Notes under the pieces: generated by a model
What the model was told of the DNA's origin: nothing
The model's database searches: none
The model's input: the letters and a program-made list of their open reading frames with translations, nothing else
Shown here: piece after piece, positions 1 through 13,340 of the stretch
How positions within the stretch are numbered: the first letter of the stretch is position 1
Layout of the letters: each line of letters opens with the position of its first letter
Translations under genes and position numbers: made by a program
Source: Nepenthes gracilis
Taxonomy: Eukaryota > Streptophyta > Magnoliopsida > Caryophyllales > Nepenthaceae
Direction of reading: 5' to 3'
NCBI GenBank assembly: GCA_033239525.1
Contig: BSYO01000013.1
Location: 7,898,501-7,962,500, forward strand
DNA: 64,000 nucleotides

Positions 1-575
1 TGGCATCTTTCCTTATTACAAGTTGTATTCACATTATTATTGAATGAATATCAAAGTCATTGATGATTGGTATTATTTTGGATCTTTGTATTATAATTTA
101 TTATAATTTATAGATTATTAAGGTAAGTATACATTCCTTATGATTAAGATGAATATGAGAATACGGGATGTGATAACAGTAATCGTAAGGGGCCCCATAG
201 ATCACCAAAATCAAGTCAAACTAAAGTATTCTTCCCACTACCTATAATATGACACACAAATTGCCTCAAATGACATTGAAGTTTCATATTTCTAAGAAAG
301 CTCTATAACACAGATTGTAGAATCTTAATTGTCTAGATATATTAATCTTTAATCCGATGCTAGCAGACTCAATTGACCCAAATTGAGATATCATCGGCCA
401 CCAATAGACACTACAAATGTCTAGCCAAGAGAGCTTTATTCTACACGTATCATGTCCCTGGCCTAAAATTCAAAATTTTAATATTTTATAACCATAATTA
501 ATTTAATATTAGAGTTTAGTTTAATAAAAAAAAATTAGTTATTTAATCAACTAATTTAAATCCAAATAATATATT
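1..575. other. AT-rich intergenic DNA
   Basis: No open reading frame, RNA gene or recognisable repeat could be supported here. The sequence is AT-rich and ends at the left border of the LTR element that begins at 576. Confidence 0.5.
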
Positions 576-1723
576 TGATGCGTCCGTCACCCATGGACAG
601 AATTGGATGCTGAGACTTACGGTGAAAAAGTCGTCTAAAAGTCGCAATTCAGGTGAAGGCCCCTGTAGCCAAATGTCTGAGACCACATAACCTAGGGTCA
701 CCCGCCGAGGCATGGGCTGGCCTAACAGCCAGCTATAAATGACCCTATCAGGACGACCCACGATCTTTTTTCCGTACGTTGAGAAAACTTGCCACAACTA
801 ATCAGCAAGAGCCTAGTAGATATTCCGGACATATTCACCCACGATTTACATGATCTCTCCCAAATAGGCAACTGCCATATGCGGCCACAATAGTTTGCCA
901 TAACCAACTCGATAAATCTCTATTGAATATCTGCTGAATAGTGTATCTCCCCAAAATGGTAAGAGTAGTTTATCATGACAAATAGTTATCGCCGGCCTTT
1001 GCACCCAACACAAAGTCAGCTCACACCCTCACTATAAGTATGCATCCTTTCCTCCACAAAGGAAGGGGGAGAAAACCGTGAATTTAGAAAAGAGAGCTCT
1101 AAGATGCAGAAAGAAAACGAAGGAGAAAAAAGACACTACAAACTCCATCCAAGAGGTCATCCAAGAGGCTAACTTTCCATCCAAGTGGTCCTGCCTTCTA
1201 TTAAGGAGGCAATTCATCTACAAACTACCCTCTGTCTAGGAGCCGTCCTCCTTCTAGAAGGCTTACTCTCCATCCAGGAGCTGCCCTCTGTCCATGAGCC
1301 ATCCTCCCTCTAGGAGTCGCCCTTCATTTAGGAGGCCTGCCATTTGTCTAGGGGGCCATTTATCGAGGCGATCTGTCTTCCATCTAGAAGCCCTGTTCTT
1401 GCCCTCTATCCCATAAGATGCCCCTCAACCGAGTGCACCTAAAACTGTCCCCAATTAAGCGCACACATACACTTAATCCCCCGCTATATGGATTCTCACA
1501 TTTTTATATCATTGTATCTTTTTATTCTCTTAGAAAGATATTTTACTTAAGTGTCAGAGGGTATATCGGGGAGTAAGTCCACTTAATCTTATAACTTCTT
1601 ATTTTTAATTGTTACGTAGAGTCTTGGATTGAAGAGATGGAGATCAGGCCAGCTCTAGTTCAACCCGACGTGGAAGATTGAGTAGCTCTCTAACTCGTAC
1701 AGCAATCTAAATCTAGTGATGTA
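576..1723 (+). repeat. 5' LTR of the gypsy-like element
   Basis: Aligns along its length with 7855-8964. A TATA-like CTATAAGTATGC lies near 1033. The two copies differ mostly by C/T and G/A transitions, the usual decay of methylated plant repeats, and the TG...CA ends are eroded (TG...TA here). Confidence 0.8.
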
Positions 1724-2239
1724 TCTTTGGCACTGTCTGTGGGAATGATTGAACAGTCTTCCTCCTCAACTTCAAGAACAAATACGGTCAGCATTCTAGG
1801 TGCGAGCCAGTGCACCAGCTAGACGCGTAGTCACCCATGGCGATGACCCCTCATCCGTTAGCCATGCAGACAGACGATCAACCCCAAGCATGCAAACACT
1901 CATTACTCAACCGGGTGATAATGCCACTATGCCCAACTTCTCGAGGACAGCAAATTAACGGCAAGTAGATGTAATGAGTCCAAAACCAGATTGATAGGCC
2001 GACAATCCATACTAACACCAAGCCTGCCTGACTAAATTGGATTCAGCTCACCGTCTAACTGATTTTACATGTCGGCAATCTAGTTCAGCATCCAACCAGT
2101 CTAACTGGTCAACAAGCCACTTCGGTGCCAGGCCTGCCTGACCACTCTGGATCCAATCTGGTAGCTAGTCAATTTGACTAATCAATAACCTAGTCTAGTC
2201 CGGCCTATTTCACTGGTCTACAATTCAATCTGACTTTAG

Positions 2240-2402
2240 AACAAACTAACAGTGGTCCGATCGCCCTTCAAATTTAGCAGTCTGATCACCTTAACTCGAC
2301 AGTCTAGTTGCCCTTAGATTCAGCAGTCTGGTCACCATTTGGACTCAACAGTCCAGTCACCCCGATTTGACAGTCTAATCGCCCTTCGAATTTGACAATT
2401 CT
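2240..2402. repeat. Degenerate short tandem repeats inside the gypsy-like element
   Basis: A motif of the type CAGTCTGGTCACC or CAGTCTAGTTGCCCTT recurs five or six times at about 25-35 bp spacing, separated by variants of TTCGAATTTGA. The units are diverged, so the exact period is uncertain. Confidence 0.55.
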
Positions 2403-4532
2403 TTGTCCTCGACCTTGGCAACTCGGTTGCTCATTTGGCTTGGCTCTACCTAATAGCCCCTCAGACTCAACTCCCAGTCGACCTTCGGAATGGTTGCCTC
2501 GTAGCTCACAAAAACCATGATACTCCCTCTCGGCATTGAACCCACTCGACCATGCCATCAATCGGGTATGGACCTATATGGGAGTAACCTATAACCCAAC
2601 ACCAATATCATGTCGACCCCAAACTGTTCGCACCCATCCAAAGGTGTAATGTTGGGGGCTCCACCCTCCAACATACAGATGATCGGAAAGAGCCAGTATG
2701 TCCAGAGGATCCAAAGGTCTAACAACCTCAAGGCTCGGGCGGCCCCGAGAGACAGGGCCTAACCGTAACCAAAAAGCCAACCGAATTGCTAGAGGCAAGC
2801 AGAAGAATGGGACGCCCTTAGGTGCAGAAAGCTCTGCCCCCTACGTACGGCCTCCAATGCTAGAAGATGCTACCTACTCATTGGCCAAGGTCCTCTCCCT
2901 TTCGGCACTAGAAGGTCACACATCAGCAAATAAGTGCAATCGGTACTCGTGTTCCAATATACATGTCTGCCAGAGACATTGCCTCGATGGCAATGACCCC
3001 ACGGGAAACCATGGCGATATTTGGTCTTGCCTTGGACATCACGCTTAAGTAGCTACAAGTCCAATGCACCCACCTTGACGACTGGCGGTTGGGGGCTCCC
3101 TCTTCCCATGCACAAATCTCAACACTCTTAAAAGGAGAAGCTGGAGAAAGAGACTACTAACTAAGGAAAATCTTATTTGCCTAACGATCTCAACATTTGG
3201 GAGGATCTGAGTGACAGGGCCCACTCTTGGTGAAAAGATCGACCAGGTCCTGGAATACAGGACAAAAGCCTAAAGTAGTGACACCTTTTCTATTCTTGAG
3301 ATGACCGACGCCATTACGCCTACAAAGAAGACTCCTGCAACACCGATAGGCATCCAATCATCCCCTCGTGGGAGTTAGAGGATCAACCGAAGAAGCCTTC
3401 AGAGTGTTCATCCTTTTACTCTTGAGTGCCCTTATTAGAGCAAGAGGCCTAACTCGGGGGATTAGCAAGGTTGATTCCACGAGGATGCCTTACGTTGGCC
3501 TCATGCAGAGTATCAAATCTTGTAGAAGCTATCACTATGCTCACAATGGGGGATCGACATACTCAACTAATAACCCACCGCACCAGCCAGAAGCGTTCCC
3601 ATAGCAATGATCCCTCATCAGGTAAGTATGTTGACAACTGGCCCTAGGGCATGCAGACACTCAGAGTACGATCAGCACCCTTTTTGATCCGCATGTGTCC
3701 GTCCGAAGACGTTACGCTGGGAGCTCTACCATCTGACACCCCCTCAAATTAGTACAAACCAATATCCGCAAAAGAGCCAATGGCCTGACAACTTTATGGC
3801 TTGGGCGGCCATGGGTGATAGAGCCTCGCATCACCTGAAAACCAACAGAATCATAAGCTATAAAATAAAAGTCCATAGTTGCATAGCTCACGCTATTCCC
3901 ACAATGGCAGGGGACCCATTTCTTGAGAAGGAACTCCGCGGCCTCAGAAGATCCTTTGCCAACCTAACAAGGTAACCATTCAGGACGAGGACTTAGTTAT
4001 CACCATCTCCTTGTTGTATCTGAGAATAACGCCTAGTGTCTCAATTGGAGTTCCAATCCGGAGTTCTACCTGAATCACTTGCACTTTGTTGGGCTCGTTT
4101 GGCATCGTAAGTTCTTAGTGTAGTGTTGAAAGCTATCTCGAGTGCCCACCGAAAGGGTTGAGCTCTCGGACCTCCTTTGCCTGTGGCATTCTATGCCGGA
4201 AGACACTTCCCTCTCAACAACCAAAGTCCACTCCTGGCACTTGTAGGTTGCATGTTGGCTATAGCAGCTACCCAATCCCAACGGCATAACACACTATCCA
4301 CCGCAATTTCCAATGATGATTCCATGTCGAATCCAGGTAAGTCTTGTATACATTATGCTGAGTGCTCAAAGCATACTCTTATCAATGAAATCAATGTTTG
4401 TTTTTTATTTATCGGCTCATACGAATGCTTGCATAATATTGCATAAAATCATATGACCTAGACTACCCCTAGGTTAGGTGAATTCCCATTCACCTGTTAT
4501 CAAACCTTGGTCTCAAACCAAGCGGCTCAGAG

Positions 4533-4705
4533 ACAGTCGAATTTAAACCTCGATCACATATCGAATGGCCCATACGCAGTCAAATTTGAACCTCAATCCC
4601 GTACCGAGTGGCTCATACGTGGTCTCATTTGAACCTCAGTCCTGTACTAAGCAGCCTAAATGAGGTCGGATTTGAATATCTGTCCCTTCACTGAGCGGCC
4701 CATAT
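4533..4705. repeat. 43-bp tandem repeat, four units
   Basis: Four consecutive units start at 4533, 4576, 4619 and 4662 (43, 43, 43 and 44 bp). Each has the pattern GTC-AATTTGAACCTC, then a variable middle, then GAGTGGCTCATAC. A more diverged fifth unit precedes them from about 4497. The array sits in the interior of the gypsy-like element. Confidence 0.8.
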
Positions 4706-7700
4706 GTCATTGAACTCAAAACCTTAGGAGACTTTTTAGCGTACAAGTGACAACTCCCTCTCGAAGGGATGAGCACCATCAGTCTATAGTGGTCACGGAT
4801 TAGGACCAAACGCATGAAAGTTACGATGTCCTCGAATAGGATCGAGTGCCAACGAGTACAACGGCCTAGGCAAGCACAAGCCCAACAATGATGGCCTTAC
4901 AGCTTAGTCGACAACTATCCTCTCTCATTGCCACAACCTTCTCCCGGCAGGCGCAAGCGCAACCAGTCAGATGCACTCATCAAAGCCTATTGATGGTAGC
5001 TACAAAACATGGATAGAAACCATGTCTCCTTCGGGCCGCGATGGCCTTCTACAAGGAAGAATGCAAGCAGACGAACGCATCTGGGCAAGCTTGGTGGCAA
5101 TAGCATCAACACTTATTTGATAGGAAGAAAATGGTAAAAGCATCATTGGATAGAGAAGCTCAATGTATCAAGAAAGACATCAGTAATAATAATCGAAATG
5201 ACCTAACTATCTCATTGAAAAATCGAGATGCACATTTGAGGCCATCCAGCGGTCCCAAAAAAGATATCAGAAGCAATCTACATTTACGGCAGAATTGGGA
5301 GACCTTCTTAGGGTTGAGGACCTCCCAGTTCATGTGGCACAGGCCCCTAATTGGCATTCGCAGGCACTTCGGATGGAAGTTCGCCTCTAAGCCAGGCATT
5401 CTGAGCACCCATGAGCTGCCACCGAGTTCTCAAAAGTCTATTTTCAAGTGATGCGATTCGATCCAAAGCCTGGGTGTTCACCCTGGTGAGCTCTCATGAT
5501 CTCCCCTTAGACTTGGATAGGGGTTGATTTAAGCAACTAACTCACTTCAAGCCCAACTGCACCTTAGCCATGGCGGTGGTGACCTGGAGCTCCATCTCCA
5601 TGGTGATCCAGTCGGTATGCGTGCGAAGCAAGTGAGCGATCTTACTCCATTGTAAACGCACAACCTTTTTCACCCAGTGCGATACCCTCTGTGGCAATCA
5701 AACATCAAAGAATGGTCAAGTAGAGGTTACAACGAAGAAGCATAGGATGCAAAAATATCCATAGTCCTACCTCAGGGGAATGCGAACAAACTCGACAAAA
5801 GGACCCGGTAGACTCAAAGCTAGGAGGTGCCCCAAGAACCTCCCGAGGCTGAGGAGTCAAGGTGTTTGGGTGATACCCTTCCTCAACAATCGCCTCGCTC
5901 CCTATGTCACCTCCTACGGTGTCCTCCATCATGCACTCACTGTTGCTTCCCCCTTTAGACGAGAGCAATGAGGCAACGAAAGACGATGAAGCAAACAAAG
6001 CCAGAATATCATCGACGTCCTAATGAGCCATTCCAAGCATAGTGACCAAAAGATGAGGGATTAGCACTTAAATGAACAGAGCCACTGCTTGGAATGGTGG
6101 CACTGCAAAGTTGAAGATCATATCGCCATAATGGAAAGTGATGCGTGTCCTCACCCTGTCGCACCCAAGGAAAGCTACCTGTGGGCGCCATTGTAATGGA
6201 CGTCGCCTCACACCCTCGTGTAGCTCATCACCAGTCACCGCACTCTACCACTTTGCTAATGTGACGATTGTCTAACGTTGGTCTCTAAAAGTGCCCTTCA
6301 CAATGATGCTCGGTGCATCACTCTCTAGAACTTGCAAAGTGGTGACATACAGCCTCAATAGACTCGAGGCAAGAGCGACCAGCGCCCTACCTGATTGGGC
6401 ATTGGGTCGAGAGGCCGGACATCGACTGAGCAGAAAACTGAGACGTTAGTGAGCCAAACCGCCAGAATGTCAAAGATCCAATTGGCAAGAAGACGGCAAG
6501 TGACCTTCAAAGGCTCGAGGTCAAGTCGGCCAGTTGCCTTCCTGGCCAAGCATTGGGTCAAGCAGCCGCATGCCGACCCACCAAAAGACCGAGCCATCCG
6601 TCAGTCAACCAGCCGGCAAGCAACAATGTTTGCAGGCATAGCCATAAAATCATTGCAAGTGGATAGCACACGGTCTAAATAGCTTCGAGGCCTAGTCAAT
6701 CAACCCCTCCCCAGTCGGGTGTTGGGTCGAGTGGCCATGCGTTGACCCACCGAAGACCAGGTTGTCTTGAGTGCTAGCTCATTAGGATGTCAAAGATCCG
6801 AATCACAAAGAAAGAAAAATCAATGTGCTCTAATCATTCACATCATGCGAGAATATTGGGAACACGTGATGAAATTAAAGTATGCTCGATAGTTCCATTC
6901 ATTCACATTACAAAGTACAGGCTTTCGAATGTGAACATACAACATCATAAAGGAATAAAAGTATGTGGAATGACAATCTAACTACTAAAGCCTTGCTCTG
7001 CTGGCACACCACCCTGGAATGAAATCTCATCGACAAGAGCACCATGTTTCAGATGGTCAAAGAGATCATACTCCTGCGCGCAACCTTAGCTGCTGAAGCA
7101 GGAAGAGCCCTCGATAGCAAGAGCGATGCAAAGTAGCGGTGCCATTTCAGGAAGCATCCACCAAATTTGGCTATATTCGTGCAAATCCATGCATCAACAC
7201 TGGACCCGGTGAGGCAACAACGGCTGAAACTTTGGTGTGAACTTAGGGAATGTACCCCCACCAACAGTTTTCGGATCAAACCTTCGTGGGCTACTTGGGG
7301 TTAAGTGACTTAGTAGGAAGGGACGAGGTGTCAACCTTCCCACCGAAAGGGCCAAGCAGCCACTACGCCGGGTTGCCTCAGTAAGAGCTCTCCATCTCCA
7401 GCCGGTAAAAGGGGAAAACCTTCCCTAGCCTCGATCAATGCTATGTTAGGCTAGAATGCACCTAGACAAAGGGGGAAACTAGAACGGATCCAAAACAAGC
7501 TTTCAGCACCAACTCCCAATCTCCGTCAACTTCGGTAGGTGGTTATATAGCCATCATACCCACTCTGAACATTCATGCCATGTAGTTTGGTGCAGATAAT
7601 TCATGGAGCAAGGTGTTGCAAGCCCTCTACTTATAGCTGGAAGAGGAGATAGGCATGTCATCATTGCGGAAGATTACGCTGCCAATGCCATTCGCAGAGA

Positions 7701-7854
7701 ATTAGTGTAGTCCAAAGAATCACTCCTAAATCCTGTCAATCGGAGTAATAGTTTGCAAGGTTTTTTGAATAGGAAAGTATACGAATCTACATGACAACTT
7801 TCCATATTTGTATGCCAGGGGTTAAAATTTTAAACCACCCGGCATGGGGGCTAG

Positions 7855-8964
7855 TGTTGGGTCCGTCACCCATTGACCAGTTCAGATGTCGAGACTCATG
7901 ATAAAAAGACCGTCTAAAAGTTGTAACCCAGGTAAAGGCACCCGCAACCTAAAGTTCAAGATTGCACATCCCAAAATCACTTGCTGAGGCATGAGCTCGC
8001 CCAACAGCCTGCCATGAATAGCCCCATCAGGACGGCTTACAATTCTTTTCCCGTGCATTGAAAAAATTTGTCATAATTGGTCAGCACAAGCTTGGAAAAT
8101 ATTTTAAAAATATTGGCCCACAATTTGCATGATTTCTCCCAAAGAGGCAACTACCATACGCGGTCACAATAGCTTGCCCTAACTAGCTTGATAAATCCCT
8201 ACAGAATATCCACCGAATAATGCAATTTCCTAGAATGGTAGGAACAGTTTAGCAAATCGTGGCAGACAGCTGTCGCCGTCTTTGACACCTAAGGCAAAGC
8301 TAGCTCACACCCTCGCTATAAGTATGCACATTGAGGAAAGGGAGAAAAAACTCTGAATCCAAAGAAGAAAGCTCTAAGATATAGATTGAAAACGGAGAAT
8401 AAAAATGATACTACATATTCCATCTAGGAGGTCATCCGGGAGGCTCTGTCTTCTGTCTAGGAGGTCTTGCTCTCTATTAAGGAAGCCATTTATCCAAGAG
8501 TTACCCTTCGTCCAGGAGCCATCCTCTGTCTAGGAGCCATCCTCCATCCAGGTGCTGCCCTCCAGTCAAGAGGCCTGCCCTCTATCAAAGAGGCTATCTA
8601 TCCAGGCGATCTGCCTTCCATCTAGGAGCCCTACTATTGCCATCCATCCTATAAGATACCCCTCATCGGAGCGCACCTAAGGCCGCCTCCAGTCAGGCAC
8701 ATACATATACTCAATCCCCTATTACATACATCCACATATTTTTTACATTATAATATCTTTCTATTCTCTTAAAAAGATATCTAATTTGAGTGTTGGATGA
8801 TATATTAGAAGATGAGTCCTGCCAATCTTTTGACATCTCGGTTTTAATTGTATTGCGCAGGGTCTAGGTTCAAAGAGATGGGGATCGGACAGGCTCTAGT
8901 TGGACCTGATACGGAAGATCGAGTGGCTCCATAACTCGTACAATAACCCAAATTCAGGGGCGCA
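7855..8964 (+). repeat. 3' LTR of the gypsy-like element
   Basis: Starts TGTTGGGTCCG and ends GGGGCGCA, with TG...CA ends kept. It is preceded by the polypurine tract GCATGGGGGCTAG at about 7842-7854. It carries the same CTATAAGTATGCA promoter box near 8316 as the left copy. Confidence 0.8.
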
Positions 8965-10439
8965 TAAATAATGATGCGCGAACATATATCAAACATTATT
9001 AACATTTAAATAATAATGTAAATATCCAATTACAAGATCCAAAACTCACACCCTAAATTGATTTTGAAATATCGATAATTATTCAACTCAAATCATATGT
9101 AAGAAAAAGTATCTTAACTAAAGTTAGAATATCCGATAATAACTTCAATAATATATTGAATCAAACTTCAATAATATTATTAGCTGATGGCCACATATAA
9201 ATACTAACAAAACTGATAAAATTTGTTAATATGAAACATTAAAATTGTATTTCAAAGATTTAAACATCCTGCAGCTATTGTTTCAAAAGCTTTTCCTGGA
9301 TCTAAACTTCCTACAAGTTAATTCAAGTTCACTAGTCTGAAAGGTTAGCAAGTAATAATAAGAATAAACCTTAACTTAATAAAATATATATAATCTTATA
9401 TGTAAATATATATATCGAACAAAACATATTGATGAAGTATGCAAAATTTGTATTATATTATTATGTCCCTAGGACATAAATGCAAGTCAATAATATTTCA
9501 CAATAATTTAAAATCCAATAAATACATCAATAACGACAAAATCCAAGTCGTGTGTAACAAAACCATACAGACACAGGATCCAATGTATCATAACCCGTAC
9601 AGGATCTCATTTGATATAAATTTAGACATCATAGAATGAGACCTGCTGACCAAACATTGTAAGGGAAGTATCTAAATATAATGACAACTCATCATATAAT
9701 ATAACAACTCTAATATGTCCCATACATGGATCAATGCCCTCATCCGGCCATAAATAATAATTATAATACACCCTCGAGATCTAAAATATAACCAACATAA
9801 ATATCTCCATACACCGATAGAGATATGTCACGTCAGATTATATCCAAATTCCTACAAGCGTATCCAAACCATTGTTATGAAGGGATAAAATATAAAGATA
9901 TGAGCTAATGGTTCAACAAGTATTATATATATATATATATAAACAGTGCATATAAATTAGAGAGAATGTATAACACATCACAATTGTGTAGAAACAAAAC
10001 ATAAGGTCCGTGAAATCCCTAAAAATCAAGGAGATGTCTCATATTAAATCATTGTCCATATCGAACCGTCCCTCCAAGATATAATCATAATAAATAACGA
10101 TCTAGTCAAATATTATAGATGATTTTATATCGTACCATATCATACTGTGATCCGATGTTACATTAATAGGTCGCAACCATCACCACAACTGCATGGGAAA
10201 CATACCATCATTTGGATCCAAACTCATAATATCATATGCTGAAATTAAAAGAGCACCAAAATCAAATCATATAATCAAAATGTGTTCAAGATTTTACACA
10301 TATTCATCCGTACAAGGCATTCCTATCACCCAATCGTGGGCTAATCCATACATTTCAAATTATAGTCAACGCAAATATATGTAGAAATACGAAGTATGTA
10401 CGAAATCGGAGAATCAAAGATTATTAGACTAATTTTAGG
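8965..10439. other. AT-rich intergenic DNA without genes
   Basis: Low-complexity AT-rich sequence with a short (TA)n run near 9926-9942. No coding sequence longer than chance, RNA gene or LTR could be identified. Confidence 0.5.
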
Positions 10440-11179
10440 AAGATCCATATCATACTGCGCTCGAGCGCCGCATCAACGGGCAATTTTTTAAATGCAATTT
10501 TTGCGCCATCTATAAATACTTGGCTTATAATTTTGAAACCCTGGGATTCTTGACAGATCAATTTCGTGCCCCACTTGAGAAGAGTCGTGTTCAAACTCCA
10601 TTGATCTTGCTTCTTTTGAGAAAACTAAAAGCTACAACCTTAAGCTTCATGTTCTAATTAGTTTTCTTTACATTTTTTTCTTTACCTTTCAAACTCTTCC
10701 ATTCTTGTACCTTCGTTGGAGATGTCGGTACGTTGAAAAAGGAGACTCAATCGTGTTCGACAATTCAAGTGGCTAAAGAGGAAAGATTGATGTGAAGACC
10801 GGAAGGTATTCGATTCCGTTGCCGCGGACAAATCCAAGGAGTTCATTGGTAGGGATCACGAGACGGGAGTAAGTCGACTAGGTTAATACGTTATTACTAC
10901 CCGGTTTGTAAGTTGATTTTTATAGTGCATTGCTTCCCGGCCGTTAAAGCTTAGAGAATTTTTCTCGATTACCGTGGATATCGAGTTTTTCCTTTGTCAC
11001 CAAAAATCATACATTTTTATTATTGTTATACTCGTTTATATTTTGCATGCTTGTTAGTTTTATTGACATCTAGAAATAAATATTTTTTACGTGCATGAAT
11101 ATTTAATTTTCACTGCTTCCGCTATTTTTACCGAGGTCGAAACTTGATTGTACACTTTAGGACAAAAAGTCCTTTTTCA
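10440..11179 (+). repeat. Sirevirus-type LTR fragment, probably solo
   Basis: The + strand matches the reverse complement of the LTRs at 37627-38696 and 46083-47149 in collinear blocks. These include GAAGACCGGAAG, AAATCCAAGGAGTTC, GTAGGGATCA, CGATTACCGTGG, GTTTTTCCTT and the shared end CCTTTTTCA at 11171-11179. A TATA box (TCTATAAATACT) lies near 10509. No Copia gag follows the LTR end, which suggests a solo or truncated LTR. The 5' border and target duplication could not be fixed. Confidence 0.7.
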
Positions 11180-11229
11180 CCTTACAATATGAATATATGT
11201 TTAATCTCCAAGACCACCTTCTCCCTTAC

Positions 11230-12110
11230 TCACAAACATCAATTCAAACCATTTTAGCCGAAGAATTACATCAACTAGACAATTCTTAAAGGAAGCGATT
11301 GAATACTAATGAAAGTTTTTAAGGATAGACCTAGGAAGGATAAAAATAGAAGCCAATAAGAATAAACATTTGGGAGAATACATAGATATGGGAAATTCAT
11401 ACAAAAATTCACCTCGCCAATGAATACCAAGGAACACTTCCATACAGAAAACAAATAAACATGGGAAATGAGATCACCTCATCAATGACCCCGTTTACCT
11501 TTGAAGAAACCAATCAACTCCACGCTAATCGAAAAGGAAATGAAAAAGTCATAGTAATGCTCTAAGAAATTCATCGGATAAGGGAGTAAGGAAATCCCAC
11601 AAGATCTAACATTGTAAGGATGAAGTCCTGTTCTATCAAATCATATAGCTTCATAAATCCATTTTAAGAGAACAATGGTAGGGTAGGGTTCCTTTTTGAG
11701 ACAGTAATTGTGCAAAAATTCTTACGTAAGAAGAATATTGTCCTCAATATGTCTATCCTTAATAAACATTGTTCAGCAAGGATCCACGAGGAACAATAAG
11801 ATGGCCTTGAGACGTTTCATAAAAATCTTAGAGATGATTTCGTAGATCACACTACACCAAAATATAGGTAAAACGATAGAAATTTTTGATGGAGACACGA
11901 TCTTGGGGATAAGATTAACAGTGGTACTGTTGATTTGCTTTAGCATCCGACCTGTTCTGCAAAAGCCAATAATCGCATCCAAGGTAAGGGGGCTGACAAT
12001 CTCCCATGACTCTTTAAAGAAAGCAGCCGAGAAGTTGTCTGGCCAGGAGCTCTATGGTCACCGAAACCCATATTCATCAACAGTAGGGCAAGACTGTCAA
12101 AGAACTGAGT
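11230..12110 (-). pseudogene. LINE (non-LTR) reverse transcriptase remnant
   Basis: Reading the minus strand from about 12110 downward gives, across several frames, the ordered blocks of a plant LINE ORF2 reverse transcriptase. A PDNFSAAFFKESW block is followed by LKQINSTTVNLIPKI, then a VIYEIISKIFMKRLK block, then RHIEDNILL, and finally GFFKGKRG near 11300. These correspond to fingers-palm motifs of the RVT_1 family. Stops and frameshifts break it throughout and the catalytic DD box was not found, so it is a dead 5'- and 3'-truncated copy. No poly(A) tail or target duplication could be assigned. Confidence 0.75.
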
Positions 12111-12601
12111 AAATGACAGGACACTGTCCTGGAAATAAAAGACCGGACATCCTCCTTATTGTTTATAATTTCAATTTGTTCAAGCCTTTTGACGTTATAT
12201 ACCACTTTTAGCTACTGTGCCTATAAGAAATTAGTCTTTACTAACACTTCAAGATGTACTAAACTTCTTTTTTATAACCATAGTCGTTTAAATGATTGAA
12301 ATAAAAAATGCTAACTATTAAGGGTATACTAGGATTCTAACAAATTTGAGGGAAGAAAAATCGCATCTTTAAGTTTTATTATATTTGTGGGTTAGTCGTT
12401 GGGTAAGAGATCAGTTGGCCTCTTTAATTAACCAAATCAAACTGAATGATTTTACCTGAAATCTAACCGTGGTGGGTCATTTGAATGAATATCGGATAGG
12501 ATTAGAATGACATGGAGAAGTTTGCAGAAATTACACCGATGATATTTGTGTTATTTAAAACAATATTGCTTTTCATTCTAAGATATTTTGTTGTTGAATA
12601 G
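12111..12601. other. Intergenic DNA between LINE and Copia fragments
   Basis: No supported gene or repeat. It may hold further unrecognised LINE sequence upstream of the reverse transcriptase blocks. Confidence 0.35.
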
Positions 12602-13287
12602 TATTGGGTTTTGATCACTCCCTTATGAATGTCATAACAAACGGATAGTTATCGAAAGGTCGTATGAGATTTGTACGAGGGTTAGAGTTTTCACGCACAT
12701 GGTGAGTGGCCAAGGGCTTTCGCACTCAAGTACCGAGGGGCAACCAGGTGTCGAATCGAAGAGGCAAGTAGGGTGCCGATATTGAGGAGCGACTGGGTAC
12801 AGAATCTGAAGAATGATCGGGCGGTGATGCTAAAGGGCACCTGGCTGTCAAGTCTAGAAGTGCCTGAGCACAGCCTAACATCATTATAAAGCGCATGAAA
12901 CGCTTTAGGGTTTGTGGTGAGAGACAGAAAGCGAAAACACTACTTTCTAAAAACTGACCAGTGAGTAACGTCAATGAGAGAAAGATAGATAAAGAGGAAA
13001 AGTGAGTCGGCACAATCCATCTCATCTATACTGTTGCTCGGGTCTGTGTGATGTAAGGTGTAGAGTCATTATTCTCGTATTTGAAATTTGTGTAACTGAT
13101 TTTACATAGTAGATATTTTGGGTATTTCGTCTCGTGATTTTTTTTTATTCAGAAGAGTATTTTCCAAGTAAAATTACATGTATCTTATCTCTTTAATTTG
13201 TAATTATTGACTATTTGCTGTGCATTGTTGTTATCTCTGTTCATTCTTTCTTCTCTGTTCATCTGAGCTAGTTGTGAAATCTCAACA
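12602..13287 (+). repeat. Copia 5' LTR
   Basis: It begins TATTGGGTTTTGATCACTCC, matching the start of the solo LTR at 47334 (TGTTAGGTTTGATCACTT), and ends CTCAACA. Both LTRs also share a block near their 3' parts reading GTAAC(C/T)G(G/A)TTTTACATAGT. It is followed directly by a primer site resembling the initiator-methionine tRNA complement (TGATATCAGAAAC at about 13290). The exact left border is uncertain by about 15 bp, because alternative TGTTG starts occur at 12589 and 12592. Confidence 0.65.
12740..12873. repeat. About 25-bp tandem repeat inside the Copia LTR
   Basis: Five to six diverged units of 23-25 bp with pattern GC(A/G)ACYGGGTGCCGAATCTAAGAG run from 12740 to about 12873. Confidence 0.6.
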
Positions 13288-13340
13288 AGTGATATCAGAA
13301 ACAAGTTATCAGTGGTAGCTGTTGAGCTTCGTTGGAATCA

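Larger units (their letters stand above)
576..8964 (+). mobile_element. Decayed LTR retrotransposon, Ty3/gypsy-like, non-coding interior
   Basis: Two direct repeats of about 1.1 kb (576-1723 and 7855-8964) flank a 6.1 kb interior. Both repeats share the order of a CCGTCACCC start, a promoter with CTATAAGTATGC, and a purine-rich end, so they are the LTRs and the element reads on the + strand. Right after the left LTR is TTTGGCACTGTCTGTGGGAA (1726-1745), close to the GGCGCCGTCTGTGGGAA-type primer-binding region known from many plant gypsy elements. GCATGGGGGCTAG just before the right LTR is the polypurine tract. I could not find gag, protease, reverse transcriptase or integrase motifs in any frame of the interior, so it is either a large non-autonomous derivative or a very old copy. 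No target duplication is visible. The gypsy assignment rests on the primer region only. Confidence 0.75.

Noticed and set aside
2304..3048. Open frames on both strands in the gypsy-like interior (2304-2561, 2589-2798, 2698-3048)
   Set aside because: They are short, without motifs, mutually overlapping and partly within degenerate repeats.
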